Positions 7,270 to 15,667 of a stretch of 64,000 nt of DNA are shown here, one piece after another. The notes beneath the pieces are model-generated. The model saw nothing but the letters and a program-made list of their open reading frames with translations. It was not told the DNA's origin and ran no database searches. The translations under genes and the position numbers were made by a program. Location of the stretch: positions 2,606,001 to 2,670,000 of the forward strand of contig NZ_CP051130.1 in assembly GCF_013378055.1 (NCBI RefSeq), given 5' to 3'. The first letter of the stretch is position 1; every line of letters starts with the position of its first letter. The stretch is from Parasphingopyxis sp. CP4. Lineage in GTDB: Bacteria > Pseudomonadota > Alphaproteobacteria > Sphingomonadales > Sphingomonadaceae.

Positions 7270-7824
7270 ATCAGGATAGTTGATACTTTCACCAAGCAGT
7301 TCGAACCTCATGGTGATGGGTACATTTACTATCCGTCGCGTAGAGAAGGTGGAAAGTTCGTCACCGAGAAAGAACACCAAGATTTGCTAGCCGAATGGAA
7401 GCGCACCGCCACGGGCCGTGGTTTCTGGATTAGCATGCTGCTGATCATCGGCTTGGTAGCGATTTGGAGTGTGTTTCGACTGACTTTTGTAGTTCCTGAA
7501 TGGGCATCCGCCACCGTGACCATTGGAATTGCGGTTCTGATCCTTGTTCGAGTTGGTTGGGCATCTCTTGCCCCGAGAAGGCTGGTCAAAGGGCGCCCTG
7601 ATATTACTCCCCGGCGAACTTTGGGAGAGGCCCAATCTCAAGCAGCTCGTCTGATGCCGTGGTCAATGGTTATTGGCGTCATTGTCGGGAGTGGCGTGAT
7701 CATTGGAATCTTGCTTTCGTCAATCACAGGAACGTGGGAATGGTGGGCTTGGACGATTGGAAGCGGAGGTGTTTTGATCAGCTACGTGTGGATTGCAGTT
7801 CGGAAGTATCAATCTCGTAGCTAA
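7270..7824 (+). CDS. Hypothetical membrane protein, probable non-ATG start
   Basis: About 185 residues. A soluble head (RIVDTFTKQFEPHGDGYIYY, then a KEHQDLLAEWKRT segment) is followed by four hydrophobic helices in two hairpins (GFWISMLLIIGLVAIW / ATVTIGIAVLILVRV and WSMVIGVIVGSGVIIGILL / WWAWTIGSGGVLISYVW). There is no ATG or GTG near the front of the frame. A perfect GGAGG at 7258-7262 lies 7 bases ahead of ATC 7270, which would make the product start (M)RIVDTF. The alternative is TTG 7249, whose upstream region lacks a ribosome site. The head-plus-four-helix layout is reminiscent of a hypothetical family seen in sphingomonads, from memory. Function unknown. Confidence 0.55.
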   Translation: MRIVDTFTKQFEPHGDGYIYYPSRREGGKFVTEKEHQDLLAEWKRTATGRGFWISMLLIIGLVAIWSVFRLTFVVPEWASATVTIGIAVLILVRVGWASLAPRRLVKGRPDITPRRTLGEAQSQAARLMPWSMVIGVIVGSGVIIGILLSSITGTWEWWAWTIGSGGVLISYVWIAVRKYQSRS

Positions 7825-7865
7825 GACTGCTCGCTATGCGTAGAACGCAGACGATTGGCTGGGCA

Positions 7866-8345
7866 CTAGTGTTCGTTCCTACTAACGTACGGGTGGCTTG
7901 CGAATGCGCCAGTTAAGAACCAACCGAACCACGCGGACCAATAAAGCCACAAGTGCCAGGTACTGATTGAGACTGGCAACCCCCAAACATGAAACCCGCA
8001 CCACATTAATCCAGCAAGAGCAGCAAACTGAAATCCGGGATGGTAGTCAGCACCGGCCCCAGAGCCCGCAAACCACCATCTTAGAGTGCGCCTGTCAGCC
8101 GACGGTGCAAACATCGAAAATGCGAAGTTTAAGAAGAATATCGTCAACAGCAATGTGACAAACGGTGTCATCATTTGCAGGACTGGGATTGCGTCAGTGA
8201 AACAATCGTCAAGTTCGCCTGTAAAAACTCGGCCTTCACAACGATGGTTTCGGTGCGCGACTCCTCCGACGATAAATGCAACTGGGTAGGCAAACCAGAG
8301 GAATATCCCGATTACAGCAGCGGTGAATCTTGCACGCTCGGCCAT
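7866..8345 (-). CDS. Hypothetical multi-helix membrane protein
   Basis: 159 residues, ATG at 8345 (MAERARFTAAVIGIFLW). Four hydrophobic segments lie near residues 8-30, 55-80, 104-122 and 128-148. The loop between the first two helices holds two cysteines (HRCEGRVFTGELDDCF), probably periplasmic and disulfide-capable. Aromatic content is high, with many Trp in the C-terminal helices. It is convergent with the preceding membrane protein gene and is the last gene of the AT-richer island before degenerate repeat copy d. I do not recognise the family. Confidence 0.55.
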   Translation of the reverse strand: MAERARFTAAVIGIFLWFAYPVAFIVGGVAHRNHRCEGRVFTGELDDCFTDAIPVLQMMTPFVTLLLTIFFLNFAFSMFAPSADRRTLRWWFAGSGAGADYHPGFQFAALAGLMWCGFHVWGLPVSISTWHLWLYWSAWFGWFLTGAFASHPYVSRNEH

Positions 8346-8378
8346 AACTCACTCTAACCGTTTTCTACCTATTAGCGA

Positions 8379-8411
8379 CATGTCCGCAATGGGCGCAAAG
8401 TGGCCATCGGG
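8379..8411. repeat. Inverted-repeat element, degenerate copy d
   Basis: TGTCCGCAATGGG (8381-8393) matches the left arm and loop of copies a-c, but the right arm has decayed to AAAGTGGCCAT. It marks the right boundary of the orphan-gene island. A lone right-arm fragment, AAAGCGGACATT at 5179-5190, marks the left side. Confidence 0.6.
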
Positions 8412-8522
8412 GTGCGCACGGTTCACCCTGTTGCTGCGTCGAAGGGGATTATCACCGTCCTGCTCCGTGGCATATATCGATTGGCTAGCCGCGCCATTTT
8501 TTGAGCCGCAGGCAAGATGGCC

Positions 8523-9614
8523 TCAGCCCTGGCCCACCATTCTCAGGTGAAAACCATGCGCGCCAAATTGGGCGTCGAGGGCAAGAAGGCGTTTGTGATA
8601 ATGGCTGACATTCAGCTCGTCCGTCATGCCCACACCGCCATGCGTCTGGATAGCCGCCTCGCCAATGGCTTGGCCCAGCTTACCGGTCTGCCCTTTCAGG
8701 ATGGCGATGTCGCGCGAAGACGCCGCACCGGATTCAACGAGAGCGGTCGTATAGATCAGCGTTGATCGCGCCTTGGTGTAGGCGATTTTCATATCTGCCA
8801 GCCGGTGGGCGACAGCCTGAAAGGACCCGATCGGAACCCCAAATTGCTTGCGGGTCATGGCATATTCGCCGGTCGTCGAGAGCAGGGCGCTCATCGCGCC
8901 CACTGCCTCGGCACAGTGGACGATGATGGCATGGTTCAGTATGCGCTCAATCAGTTCGCGATCATCCGTTATTTCCAGCGCCGGAACCGCTTCAAACATG
9001 ATATTTGCGGCGCTGCGCCCATCAATGGTGGTGAAGCTGCGCGCCGCAAACCCATCACTGCCTTGCTCGACCACAAACAGCGCCGGCTCGCCAGTTTCGC
9101 CTTTCCGCGCGACCACGACCAGGATATCCGCTTCGGCCCCTGCCATGACGGTGCGTTTTTCGCCTGTGAGGGTGAAGCTGCCGTCAGCGGGTGTGGCCAC
9201 CATGCGTGTCTGGTCGAGCGCGGGCGTGCCACGGCCTTCCTCGAATGCAAAACCCGCAATGGCCTCGCCCGATTGCACCTTCTCCAGCCATTGCTGCGCA
9301 CTCTCATTGGCGCTTACCGCCAGTGCCGTGCCACCGAGCAATATGGAGGCGACATAGGGCTCGACTACCAGGTGCTTGCCGAACAGTTCGGCAAAGGCGA
9401 CGCAATCGGAGATCGATCCACCCAGTCCGCCTTGGTCTTCGCTGAACGGCAGCGCCAACAGGCCGAACTCGGCAAATTGTTGCCACGCCTCGGCAGACCA
9501 TGGCGCGTCTGAGCGCACCAGTTCCTGGCGCGTATCGAAATCATAGCTCTTTTCCAGAAACTTGCCGACGCTGTCGCGCAGCATCTGCTGTTCGTCTGTG
9601 AAGCTGAAATCCAT
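8523..9614 (-). CDS. Acyl-CoA dehydrogenase, smaller subunit of a pair
   Basis: 363 residues with the acyl-CoA dehydrogenase order: helical N-terminal domain (FSFTDEQQMLRDSVGKFLE), beta middle domain (GSFTLTGEKRTVMAGAEADI), and a C-terminal helical domain with MTRKQFGVPIGSFQAVAHRL and HGGVGMTDELNVSHYHKRL. It oxidises an acyl-CoA to the 2-enoyl-CoA with FAD. It starts 4 bases after the stop of the 402-residue dehydrogenase, so the two form an operon and probably one heteromeric enzyme, as for the two-subunit dehydrogenases known from steroid side-chain breakdown. The C-terminal motif resembles the truncated dehydrogenase at the right edge of the window. The substrate is not readable. Confidence 0.92.
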   Translation of the reverse strand: MDFSFTDEQQMLRDSVGKFLEKSYDFDTRQELVRSDAPWSAEAWQQFAEFGLLALPFSEDQGGLGGSISDCVAFAELFGKHLVVEPYVASILLGGTALAVSANESAQQWLEKVQSGEAIAGFAFEEGRGTPALDQTRMVATPADGSFTLTGEKRTVMAGAEADILVVVARKGETGEPALFVVEQGSDGFAARSFTTIDGRSAANIMFEAVPALEITDDRELIERILNHAIIVHCAEAVGAMSALLSTTGEYAMTRKQFGVPIGSFQAVAHRLADMKIAYTKARSTLIYTTALVESGAASSRDIAILKGQTGKLGQAIGEAAIQTHGGVGMTDELNVSHYHKRLLALDAQFGAHGFHLRMVGQG

Positions 9615-9618
9615 TGCC

Positions 9619-10827
9619 TCAGCTCCCCACAGCCGTGCGGGCGATCAGATCGCGCTGCACTTCGTTCGAGCCGGCATATATCGTGGTTGCACGGCTGTTC
9701 AGGTAGAGCGGCATGCTGATCAGGTCGAACTCGCTACCCAGCGGTTCGACATTCGATCCCACCCTGAGCGCTTCGAGTTGTCGCGCCAGGCCGTCAACGC
9801 CGGAGACCTGCATCATCACGGTTGATGCGCGCTGTACCAGTTCGGAATTCATCGTCTTGTTCATGGATGGGAAGGCTGGATCGCGGGCGATCTCATGACC
9901 GCTGATGGCCAGTTTCTCGAAATGCCCGAGCGTGGCGATATCCGCTTCGAGCTCGCCCATTTCCTGCTGGAATACGGGATCATCGGCCAGCATCCCGCCA
10001 AAGGGCGACCGGGTTTCAGCCGCTGCTTCGCGGGCGCGTTGGCAATATCGGGTGAGCGTCGGACTGGCAGCATTACCGCCGCCGCGCTCATGCTTCAAAA
10101 GATGCTTGGCAACGCTCCATCCGTCATTTTCCTCGCCGACCCTGCCTGATTGCGGCACGCGCACATTGTCGAAAAACACTTCGCATTGTTCGGGGAAGCC
10201 ATCGAGGCCGACAATCGGGCGCACATCCATGCCGGGATAGTCCATCCGGTCGAGCAGCAGGAAGGTGATGCCCTGCTGCTTCTTGCCCTCTTTGCTGGTG
10301 CGCACCAGCATGAACATGCGGTTGGCGTGATGGGCATAGGTGGTCCAGATCTTCGAACCGTTGATGACATAATCATCGCCATCTGGTTCTGCGCGGCAGC
10401 TCAGTGACGCCAAGTCAGAACCGGAGCCCGGCTCTGAATAGCCCTGCGCCCAGAAATCATTGCCATTCAGGATGTCGGGCAGGTACCTGTCCTTCTGCGC
10501 TTGCGTCCCGATATCGATCAGCAGCGGCCCGACCATGCCAAGGCTCTGTGGCAGCAACGGCGGCAGATCGGCCTTGCGATATTCCTCGGCGAAGATGAAG
10601 CGTTGCTCGACGCTCCATCCTGTCCCGCCATGTTCAGCCGGCCAGTGCGGCGCGATCCACCCCTTTTCGAACAGGATGCGGTGCCATTCCATACATTCTT
10701 TGAACGGCGCAAAAACGCTGGTCGTCTTGCGTCCCGCCTCGCGAATGGCGGGCGTCGGCGCGCTCGCAAAGAAATCAGCCACCTCGGCCCGGAAGGCCTC
10801 CAGCTCTGGAGCAAAATCAATGTTCAC
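9619..10827 (-). CDS. Acyl-CoA dehydrogenase, larger subunit of a pair
   Basis: 402 residues. Visible features are APHWPAEHGGTGWSVEQ in the N-terminal domain, the FAD/substrate motif WAQGYSEPGSGSDLASL, the middle-domain DDYVINGSKIWTTYAHHA and the C-terminal TIYAGSNEVQRDLIAR. A GTG at 10827 is the start, with GGAG 12 bases upstream. It is the first gene of a two-gene operon with the 363-residue partner (4-base gap). Such long-plus-short pairs are the pattern of heterotetrameric acyl-CoA dehydrogenases (ChsE-type) handling bulky acyl chains; this is an inference from pairing and length. A sterol desaturase family gene lies upstream on the same strand, but 166 bases away. Confidence 0.93.
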   Translation of the reverse strand: MNIDFAPELEAFRAEVADFFASAPTPAIREAGRKTTSVFAPFKECMEWHRILFEKGWIAPHWPAEHGGTGWSVEQRFIFAEEYRKADLPPLLPQSLGMVGPLLIDIGTQAQKDRYLPDILNGNDFWAQGYSEPGSGSDLASLSCRAEPDGDDYVINGSKIWTTYAHHANRMFMLVRTSKEGKKQQGITFLLLDRMDYPGMDVRPIVGLDGFPEQCEVFFDNVRVPQSGRVGEENDGWSVAKHLLKHERGGGNAASPTLTRYCQRAREAAAETRSPFGGMLADDPVFQQEMGELEADIATLGHFEKLAISGHEIARDPAFPSMNKTMNSELVQRASTVMMQVSGVDGLARQLEALRVGSNVEPLGSEFDLISMPLYLNSRATTIYAGSNEVQRDLIARTAVGS

Positions 10828-10888
10828 GCCGCCGCCACTCCTTTTGTAAATCGCAGGATAGAAGATAGTAGCATGAGTTGTCGCAGAT

Positions 10889-10917
10889 GGTCCGCTTTTT
10901 TGCCGACAGCGGATACA
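10889..10917. repeat. Degenerate inverted-repeat related to the GTCCGC element
   Basis: GTCCGC (10890-10895) and GCGGAT (10909-10914) with loop TTTTTTGCCGACA lie in the gap between the dehydrogenase pair and the sterol desaturase gene. Arms resemble copies a-c, but the loop is different, so this is a diverged member of the same repeat class. Confidence 0.5.
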
Positions 10918-10993
10918 TGGTCCTAGGCACGCAAAAACCGATAGACCGGTTCAGGACGAGTCAGGCTGACAGCGCTTTGGCGACCATCACCGG

Positions 10994-12151
10994 TCAGCGA
11001 CTGTGCGCGTCTTCGCTATCTTGCACCTCTGATTGATCGCTCCCGAACACTTTCTGATCCGGCAGGAATGGCGCGATATAGAGCCCGGCCATCGTCATCG
11101 GATAGTTGGGCGCGGTGCCGATGCCGATATTGTCGTGCGGGCGCTCTCCCTTAACCTTGTGAAAGGTTCCGAAGAGAAGGTCGAAGACAATGAACTCGCC
11201 GCCATAGTTGGAATCGCCGACGCCCTTGTCGGGGTAATGATGGTAGCGATGATTGTCGCCGATTGAGAAGATATACTCCCAAAAGCCCAGTTTCAGATCG
11301 AGATTGGCATGCTGGAAAATGCCAATGGTAAGCTGCATCAAAATAGCAACCAGGATGATCTCCGCCGGCGGCTGGAGCAGGGCATAGGGCACTGCAAACA
11401 ACACGGCTTGCCCGACCACTTCTACCGGATGGCTGCGGATACCGTTGAGCCAGTAGAGCCGTTTGACCGAATGGTGCGCGGCATGGAAGCGCCACAGAAA
11501 GGGCACCTCATGCAAGGCGCGGTGCAACCAGTAACGGAAAAAATCCTTGATCAGGATGAACAGAAACACCTGAATGACCCCGGGGAGATGTGTGGGCCAT
11601 AAGCCATGGCCATAAGCTTCCATCGCCTCGACCAGCCCGACGAGAAACAGGGCGGAAATCAGATATCGCGCGAAGCCATTCCAGAAAGCACCGGACACGA
11701 ACATCATGAGGTCAACCGTCGTGTCGTTGCCGCCCTCCAGCCAGTTCCGGCTATAGGGCATCAGTCTTTCGAGCGGCGCGACGAACAAACCGATGACGAC
11801 CGGGATCAGTGCGAGCGTCGCAATAGATTGCAGCGATGCACCGGCTGCGGCCACGGCAAATCCGATATACAGGCCCGCAAGGATCGTCGCCGGGAACAAT
11901 ATATGCTGAAGGATGCGCTTCAACAGCGTTCCTTCCAATTTGTAAGATAATCCGTCCAGGTGCCTGAGCGCCCAGTTCATCGGGCGCACCAGAATATAGG
12001 AGCCGAGCACCTCGATCAGGTTGAGGGGCACACCGATCCATTTCTCCAGCGCCCAGCCTATTCGGCTATGCGTGCGCAAGTTGCGGTTTTCATAGTGAAC
12101 ATGAAGCGTATCGCTTGTCGCATGCGATTGGGACAATGGCTTTGCTGTCAC
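10994..12151 (-). CDS. Sterol desaturase/fatty acid hydroxylase family membrane protein
   Basis: 385 residues, GTG start at 12151. An integral membrane diiron enzyme: hydrophobic helices run from about residue 75 to 190, and the histidine boxes are HRALH, HAAHH and, near the end, HRYHHYPD, in the order and spacing of the superfamily. It hydroxylates or desaturates a lipid, carotenoid or sterol-like substrate using O2; the sequence does not reveal which. A near-perfect palindrome lies 58-69 bases upstream of the start, so it may be under local repressor control. The intergenic gap to the next gene is AT-rich. Confidence 0.9.
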   Translation of the reverse strand: MTAKPLSQSHATSDTLHVHYENRNLRTHSRIGWALEKWIGVPLNLIEVLGSYILVRPMNWALRHLDGLSYKLEGTLLKRILQHILFPATILAGLYIGFAVAAAGASLQSIATLALIPVVIGLFVAPLERLMPYSRNWLEGGNDTTVDLMMFVSGAFWNGFARYLISALFLVGLVEAMEAYGHGLWPTHLPGVIQVFLFILIKDFFRYWLHRALHEVPFLWRFHAAHHSVKRLYWLNGIRSHPVEVVGQAVLFAVPYALLQPPAEIILVAILMQLTIGIFQHANLDLKLGFWEYIFSIGDNHRYHHYPDKGVGDSNYGGEFIVFDLLFGTFHKVKGERPHDNIGIGTAPNYPMTMAGLYIAPFLPDQKVFGSDQSEVQDSEDAHSR

Positions 12152-12208
12152 GATTCTGACCCTTAATTGGTTGGAATTAGGCAGATTTGAATAGATATTT
12201 GAATTAAC

Positions 12209-12220
12209 TGAACGTGTTCA
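12209..12220. promoter_or_regulatory. Operator-like palindrome upstream of sterol desaturase gene
   Basis: TGAACGTGTTCA has perfect 5-base arms around GT, with partial symmetry extending into the flanking TTAA stretches. It sits in the AT-rich 158-base gap upstream of the reverse-strand hydroxylase gene (start 12151), where a TetR- or LacI-type site would be expected. No regulator gene is adjacent, so the binding protein is unknown. Confidence 0.35.
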
Positions 12221-12309
12221 TTAAATGAAAGGGCGGCAATCGTCAAGCATCCGCTGCGCGCACAGCGGATTATCCATGCGTCCCCAATGATTGCAGCAAT
12301 GCGGCTCCG

Positions 12310-13455
12310 CTACGCTGGTTGCCGCAACTGCGCACGCCGTGTGAAGGTGAGCGCGTAAATCGCGGCGTAGATGCCGATCACGACCAATCCAATCCACTCA
12401 ATCTTCAACGGGGTGAACTGGTAGAGCAGGATCAGGCCGTACAGCAGCGCCCAATGGGCGGCCGTGTAGATCCGAGTGCCAAAACGGGTGACGGTGAGAC
12501 CGAGATTTTCGGAATAGAGCCGCGTCAGCGAGTCGAGAGAATTGATCACGAAGATCACGCCGACCGCGACCATGCACAATTGTAAGACCCCGGAGAGCAT
12601 CATGCCGCTGGTGTGAATATAGAATAGGATCGCAAACCAGATCGCGATCGGGATGGAGCGTATGACGAGGAGCGCTAACAGCAGCTGCCAAGTCGCGATC
12701 CCGCCGACAAAACGCGCGACAAATTGCCCGATCATGATGCTCCAGGCAAACCACCAGAACAGGTAAAAAGCATGATGATCAGTGATCGGCGTGGCGAAGC
12801 GATGGATAGTGGGGAAATAGCCGCCAATGTTCGCCGCGCTCTCGGCCAGTCCGGCAATGCCCGCGCCGCTGGCCACCCACAGCAGCAGCACAAGCCCGAA
12901 AAACAGTGCGCAGGAGCCAAGGCTCAGCCATTTGATATAGCGGATATCGGTGCTCGACAGGACCGCCAGGAGCACGACCAACGCGACCAGACCGTAGCGA
13001 AGGCTATCAGAGATGCCCTCTACTTAGGTCGGCAGATAGGTCAGGAACAAAAAGCCGGTAAAGGCGCAGGTGGCGATAATCACGGCGTTATTCGCAAGCT
13101 TGATCCAGCCAATCTCGAACAGCTGCAGTTTCGGTTCGACGACGCAGAAATAGAAAGTCGTGAGGAAATAAAAGGCCCAGACCAGAAACCCCCAAAAACC
13201 GAACTCGATCGCCAGCGCATTGGTGAAGCCATAGGCTGGCTCGCTCTCATAAATGGGAAACTCGGTAAGCGGGAACATGATCAGCCCGACATCGAGGCCG
13301 GAGGTAAACAGGATCGCCATGAAGGTGGCGAGGGGCAGCGGATCAGGGCCGGTCAGTTTGACGTTTGAGTAGCGGATCAGGATTAGCGCAGACGTGGCCA
13401 GCGTGATCCCGATGGCAATCGACAATATTAGGTTCACCGCAATTGCCCCGCTCAT
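12310..13455 (-). pseudogene. BCCT-like (betaine/choline/carnitine) transporter interrupted by an in-frame TAA
   Basis: Two reverse-strand ORFs (13455-13024 and 12981-12310) are in the same frame, separated only by TAA at 13026-13024 and 14 sense codons. Read through, they make about 381 residues of a multi-pass membrane protein. The C half has the BCCT-type FYLFWWFAWSIMIGQFVARF segment and further helices. The N half has helices and a SEPAYGF stretch like the BCCT SEP motif. Codons on both sides keep the same hydrophobic pattern, so one substitution could have created the stop. It may be a pseudogene, a sequencing error or a read-through gene. ATG 13455 has GGAG upstream; a TTG at 13485 would extend it. 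Ordinary BCCT proteins are longer (about 500 residues), so this is also short or divergent. Confidence 0.65.
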
Positions 13456-13540
13456 CGTCTCCCGGTTGACTGTCGTAGATGACAATGGCGGTGACGCAAG
13501 GGCGTGCTAGAGTTCAGCCCGATGATCACTGTATGACTTG

Positions 13541-13648
13541 CCCTCCCCCTTGATGGGGGAGGGTTGGGTGGGGGTGACATCACCGCTGGCGCCAGCGCGT
13601 TCCGATGGATCACCCCACCCCCGGACCCCTCCCCATCAAGGGGAGGGG
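13541..13648. repeat. Paired C/G-rich hairpins in inverted arrangement (REPIN-like)
   Basis: Hairpin 1 is CCCTCCCCC (13541-13549) with GGGGGAGGG (13555-13563); hairpin 2 is CCCCTCCCC (13626-13634) with GGGGAGGGG (13640-13648). The inner flanks are also inverted copies of each other (GGGTGGGGGTGA versus TCACCCCACCCCC), so the whole 108-base block is a large imperfect palindrome made of two hairpins. It lies in the 263-base gap between the broken transporter and the threonine aldolase gene. The form fits a mobile REP doublet spread in non-coding DNA. Confidence 0.8.
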
Positions 13649-13718
13649 AGTATTGCATTCCGCCGGTCTTTTCCGCTCACCGCTTGACGATTCAGAAGCG
13701 GCGATCCACACGCCGTGC

Positions 13719-14726
13719 ATGCGTTTCTTCTCTGATAATGCGGCGGCCGTCAGCCAACCGGTGCTCGATGCGTTGGCCAATGCGAACAGCGTCGATACGG
13801 CCTATGACGATGATGCGTTGAGCCAGCGGCTCGATGCGGCCTTTTCGGAGCTATTCGAGAGTGATGTCACCGCACTCTGGGTGTCGACGGGCACGGCGGC
13901 CAATGCGCTGGCGCTCGCCGCCCTGTGCCCGCCCCATGGCTCGATCATTTGCCATCGCGAAGCCCATATCCAGAATGACGAGTGTGGCGCGCCGGAATTC
14001 TACACCCATGGTGCCAAACTGCTGCTCGGTGAGGGTGAGGGGGCCAAGCTGGCGCCCGCGGAGATCGAGCGGCTCGCGGCGTCCATCCGCGACGATGTGC
14101 ACCAGATGCAGATCGGTGCGCTGTCGATCACGCAGGCCAGCGAATATGGCATGGTCTACCAGCCGGACGAGGTCCGCGCGCTTGCCGATATCTGCCACGC
14201 CAAGGGCTGGAGCCTGCATATGGATGGCGCGCGCTTTGCCAATGCGGTCGCGCACCTCGATTGCGCGCCCGCCGATATCAGCTGGCGCGTCGGCGTCGAT
14301 ATGCTGAGCTTTGGCTGTGTGAAAAATGGCGGCATGTCGGCCGAAGCCATGATCCTGTTCGGTGATGCGCGCGAAAAAGCAGCGGAAATCCGTTATCGGC
14401 GCAAACGCGGCGGGCATCTCCTGTCCAAGGGTCGTTATCTGGCGGCCCAGTTGATGGCGATGCTGACAGACGATCTCTGGCTCGCCAATGCACGCGCCGC
14501 CAATGCGGGTGCCAAGCTGATCGCCGATGCCGCGCCCGATCGGCTGGTCTATCCGGCCGAGGCGAATGAGGTCTTTATCACGCTCAGCGCTGACGAAGCG
14601 GCATCGCTCCGTGCCGCAGGCTTTGATTTTTATGACTGGGGCATTGGCGAAGCGCGCTTCGTGACCAGCTGGGACCAGCGCGAAGAGGATATCCGCCCGC
14701 TGGCCGCCGCCATAGCCGCGCTATGA
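13719..14726 (+). CDS. Threonine aldolase family PLP enzyme
   Basis: 335 residues from ATG 13719 (MRFFSDNAAAVSQPVLDAL, the usual opening of the low-specificity threonine aldolases). The frame is open further upstream but would translate the hairpin repeat, so that extension is rejected. Further family marks are YDDDALSQRLDAAFSELF, VSTGTAANALALAAL, CHREAHIQNDE, LHMDGARFANAV and the PLP lysine K202 in LSFGCVKNGG. It splits threonine/allo-threonine to glycine and acetaldehyde, or acts on a similar beta-hydroxy amino acid. The stop overlaps the start of the EamA transporter by 4 bases (ATGA), so the two are co-translated. Confidence 0.9.
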   Translation: MRFFSDNAAAVSQPVLDALANANSVDTAYDDDALSQRLDAAFSELFESDVTALWVSTGTAANALALAALCPPHGSIICHREAHIQNDECGAPEFYTHGAKLLLGEGEGAKLAPAEIERLAASIRDDVHQMQIGALSITQASEYGMVYQPDEVRALADICHAKGWSLHMDGARFANAVAHLDCAPADISWRVGVDMLSFGCVKNGGMSAEAMILFGDAREKAAEIRYRRKRGGHLLSKGRYLAAQLMAMLTDDLWLANARAANAGAKLIADAAPDRLVYPAEANEVFITLSADEAASLRAAGFDFYDWGIGEARFVTSWDQREEDIRPLAAAIAAL

Positions 14727-15667
14727 ACCAGGCCGAAGCGGCGCAGGCCGAGGTCGGCCTGTGGACGCCGCGCATCCTGTTCTCCTTCCTGCTGATCTCG
14801 TTGATCTGGGGCTCTACCTGGATCGTCATCAAGGACCAGCTGATTGCTGTCCCGCCGGTTTGGTCGGTCAGCTATCGCTTTCTTGCCGCGAGCATCGCCA
14901 CCTTCATCGTCATTGCGCTCCGCCGCCAGCCGCTGATGCTCGATCGCCGCGGGCAATTCTGGGCGGTGGTGCTCGGGCTCAGCCAGTTCGCGCTCAATTT
15001 CAACTTTGTCTATGGGGCAGAACTCTACATCACGTCGGGCCTTGTCGCGGTGATGTTTGCGCTGCTGATGGTGCCCAATGCGGTGTTGGGGCGGATGTTC
15101 CTCGGCCAGCGTATCACCACCGGTTTCGTGATCGGCTCGGCAATCGCAATTGGCGGGATAGCCTTGCTGTTCGTGCAGGAATATCGGCTGGCACCGGTCG
15201 GCGGCGATGCAGTGTTTATCGGTATCGGGCTTACGCTGATCGCGATCATGTGCGCGTCGACGGCCAATATCCTGCAGGCGAGCAAGGGCGCACAGGCCCA
15301 TCCGATCCTGACCCTGATCGCCTGGGCGATGCTCTGGGGCGCATTGCTCAACGCGCTATTCGGGCTCGCCACGGTCGGTGCGCCGGTGGTCGAGATGCGC
15401 ACCGGGTATTTTGCCGGCATCCTCTATCTGGGGGTTATCGGATCGGCGGTCACCTTCCCCATCTATTTCGGCCTGATCCGGGAGATCGGCGCGGCCCAGG
15501 CGGCCTATACCGGCGTGTTGGTGCCGATTGTCGCGATGGTCTTTTCGACGCTGCTGGAAGGCTATGTCTGGTCGCCACTGGCAATTGGCGGCGCAGCGCT
15601 GGCGATTGCCGGATTGCTCTTTGCGATGCAGGCGCGTCAGCCCAAAAGGCCACGCATTCCCGCTTAA
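14723..15667 (+). CDS. EamA/DMT family transporter
   Basis: 314 residues with ten hydrophobic helices in two EamA repeats (first LISLIWGSTWIVIKDQLIAV, second beginning near HPILTLIAWAMLWGALLNAL). The opening SLIWGSTWIVIK is typical of drug/metabolite exporters. It overlaps the threonine aldolase gene by 4 bases, hinting that it exports an amino acid or related metabolite; DMT family members such as RhtA export threonine. That link is inference. Its stop overlaps the stop of the convergent epimerase gene by 4 bases. Confidence 0.92.
   Translation: MNQAEAAQAEVGLWTPRILFSFLLISLIWGSTWIVIKDQLIAVPPVWSVSYRFLAASIATFIVIALRRQPLMLDRRGQFWAVVLGLSQFALNFNFVYGAELYITSGLVAVMFALLMVPNAVLGRMFLGQRITTGFVIGSAIAIGGIALLFVQEYRLAPVGGDAVFIGIGLTLIAIMCASTANILQASKGAQAHPILTLIAWAMLWGALLNALFGLATVGAPVVEMRTGYFAGILYLGVIGSAVTFPIYFGLIREIGAAQAAYTGVLVPIVAMVFSTLLEGYVWSPLAIGGAALAIAGLLFAMQARQPKRPRIPA

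Noticed and set aside
10889-10917. Terminator between the dehydrogenase pair and the sterol desaturase gene
   Set aside because: The T-run lies in the loop, not after the stem; better read as a diverged copy of the GTCCGC repeat.
13605-13718. Longer N-terminus of the threonine aldolase family enzyme
   Set aside because: The extra residues come from the second hairpin of the repeat, while ATG 13719 gives the exact family opening.
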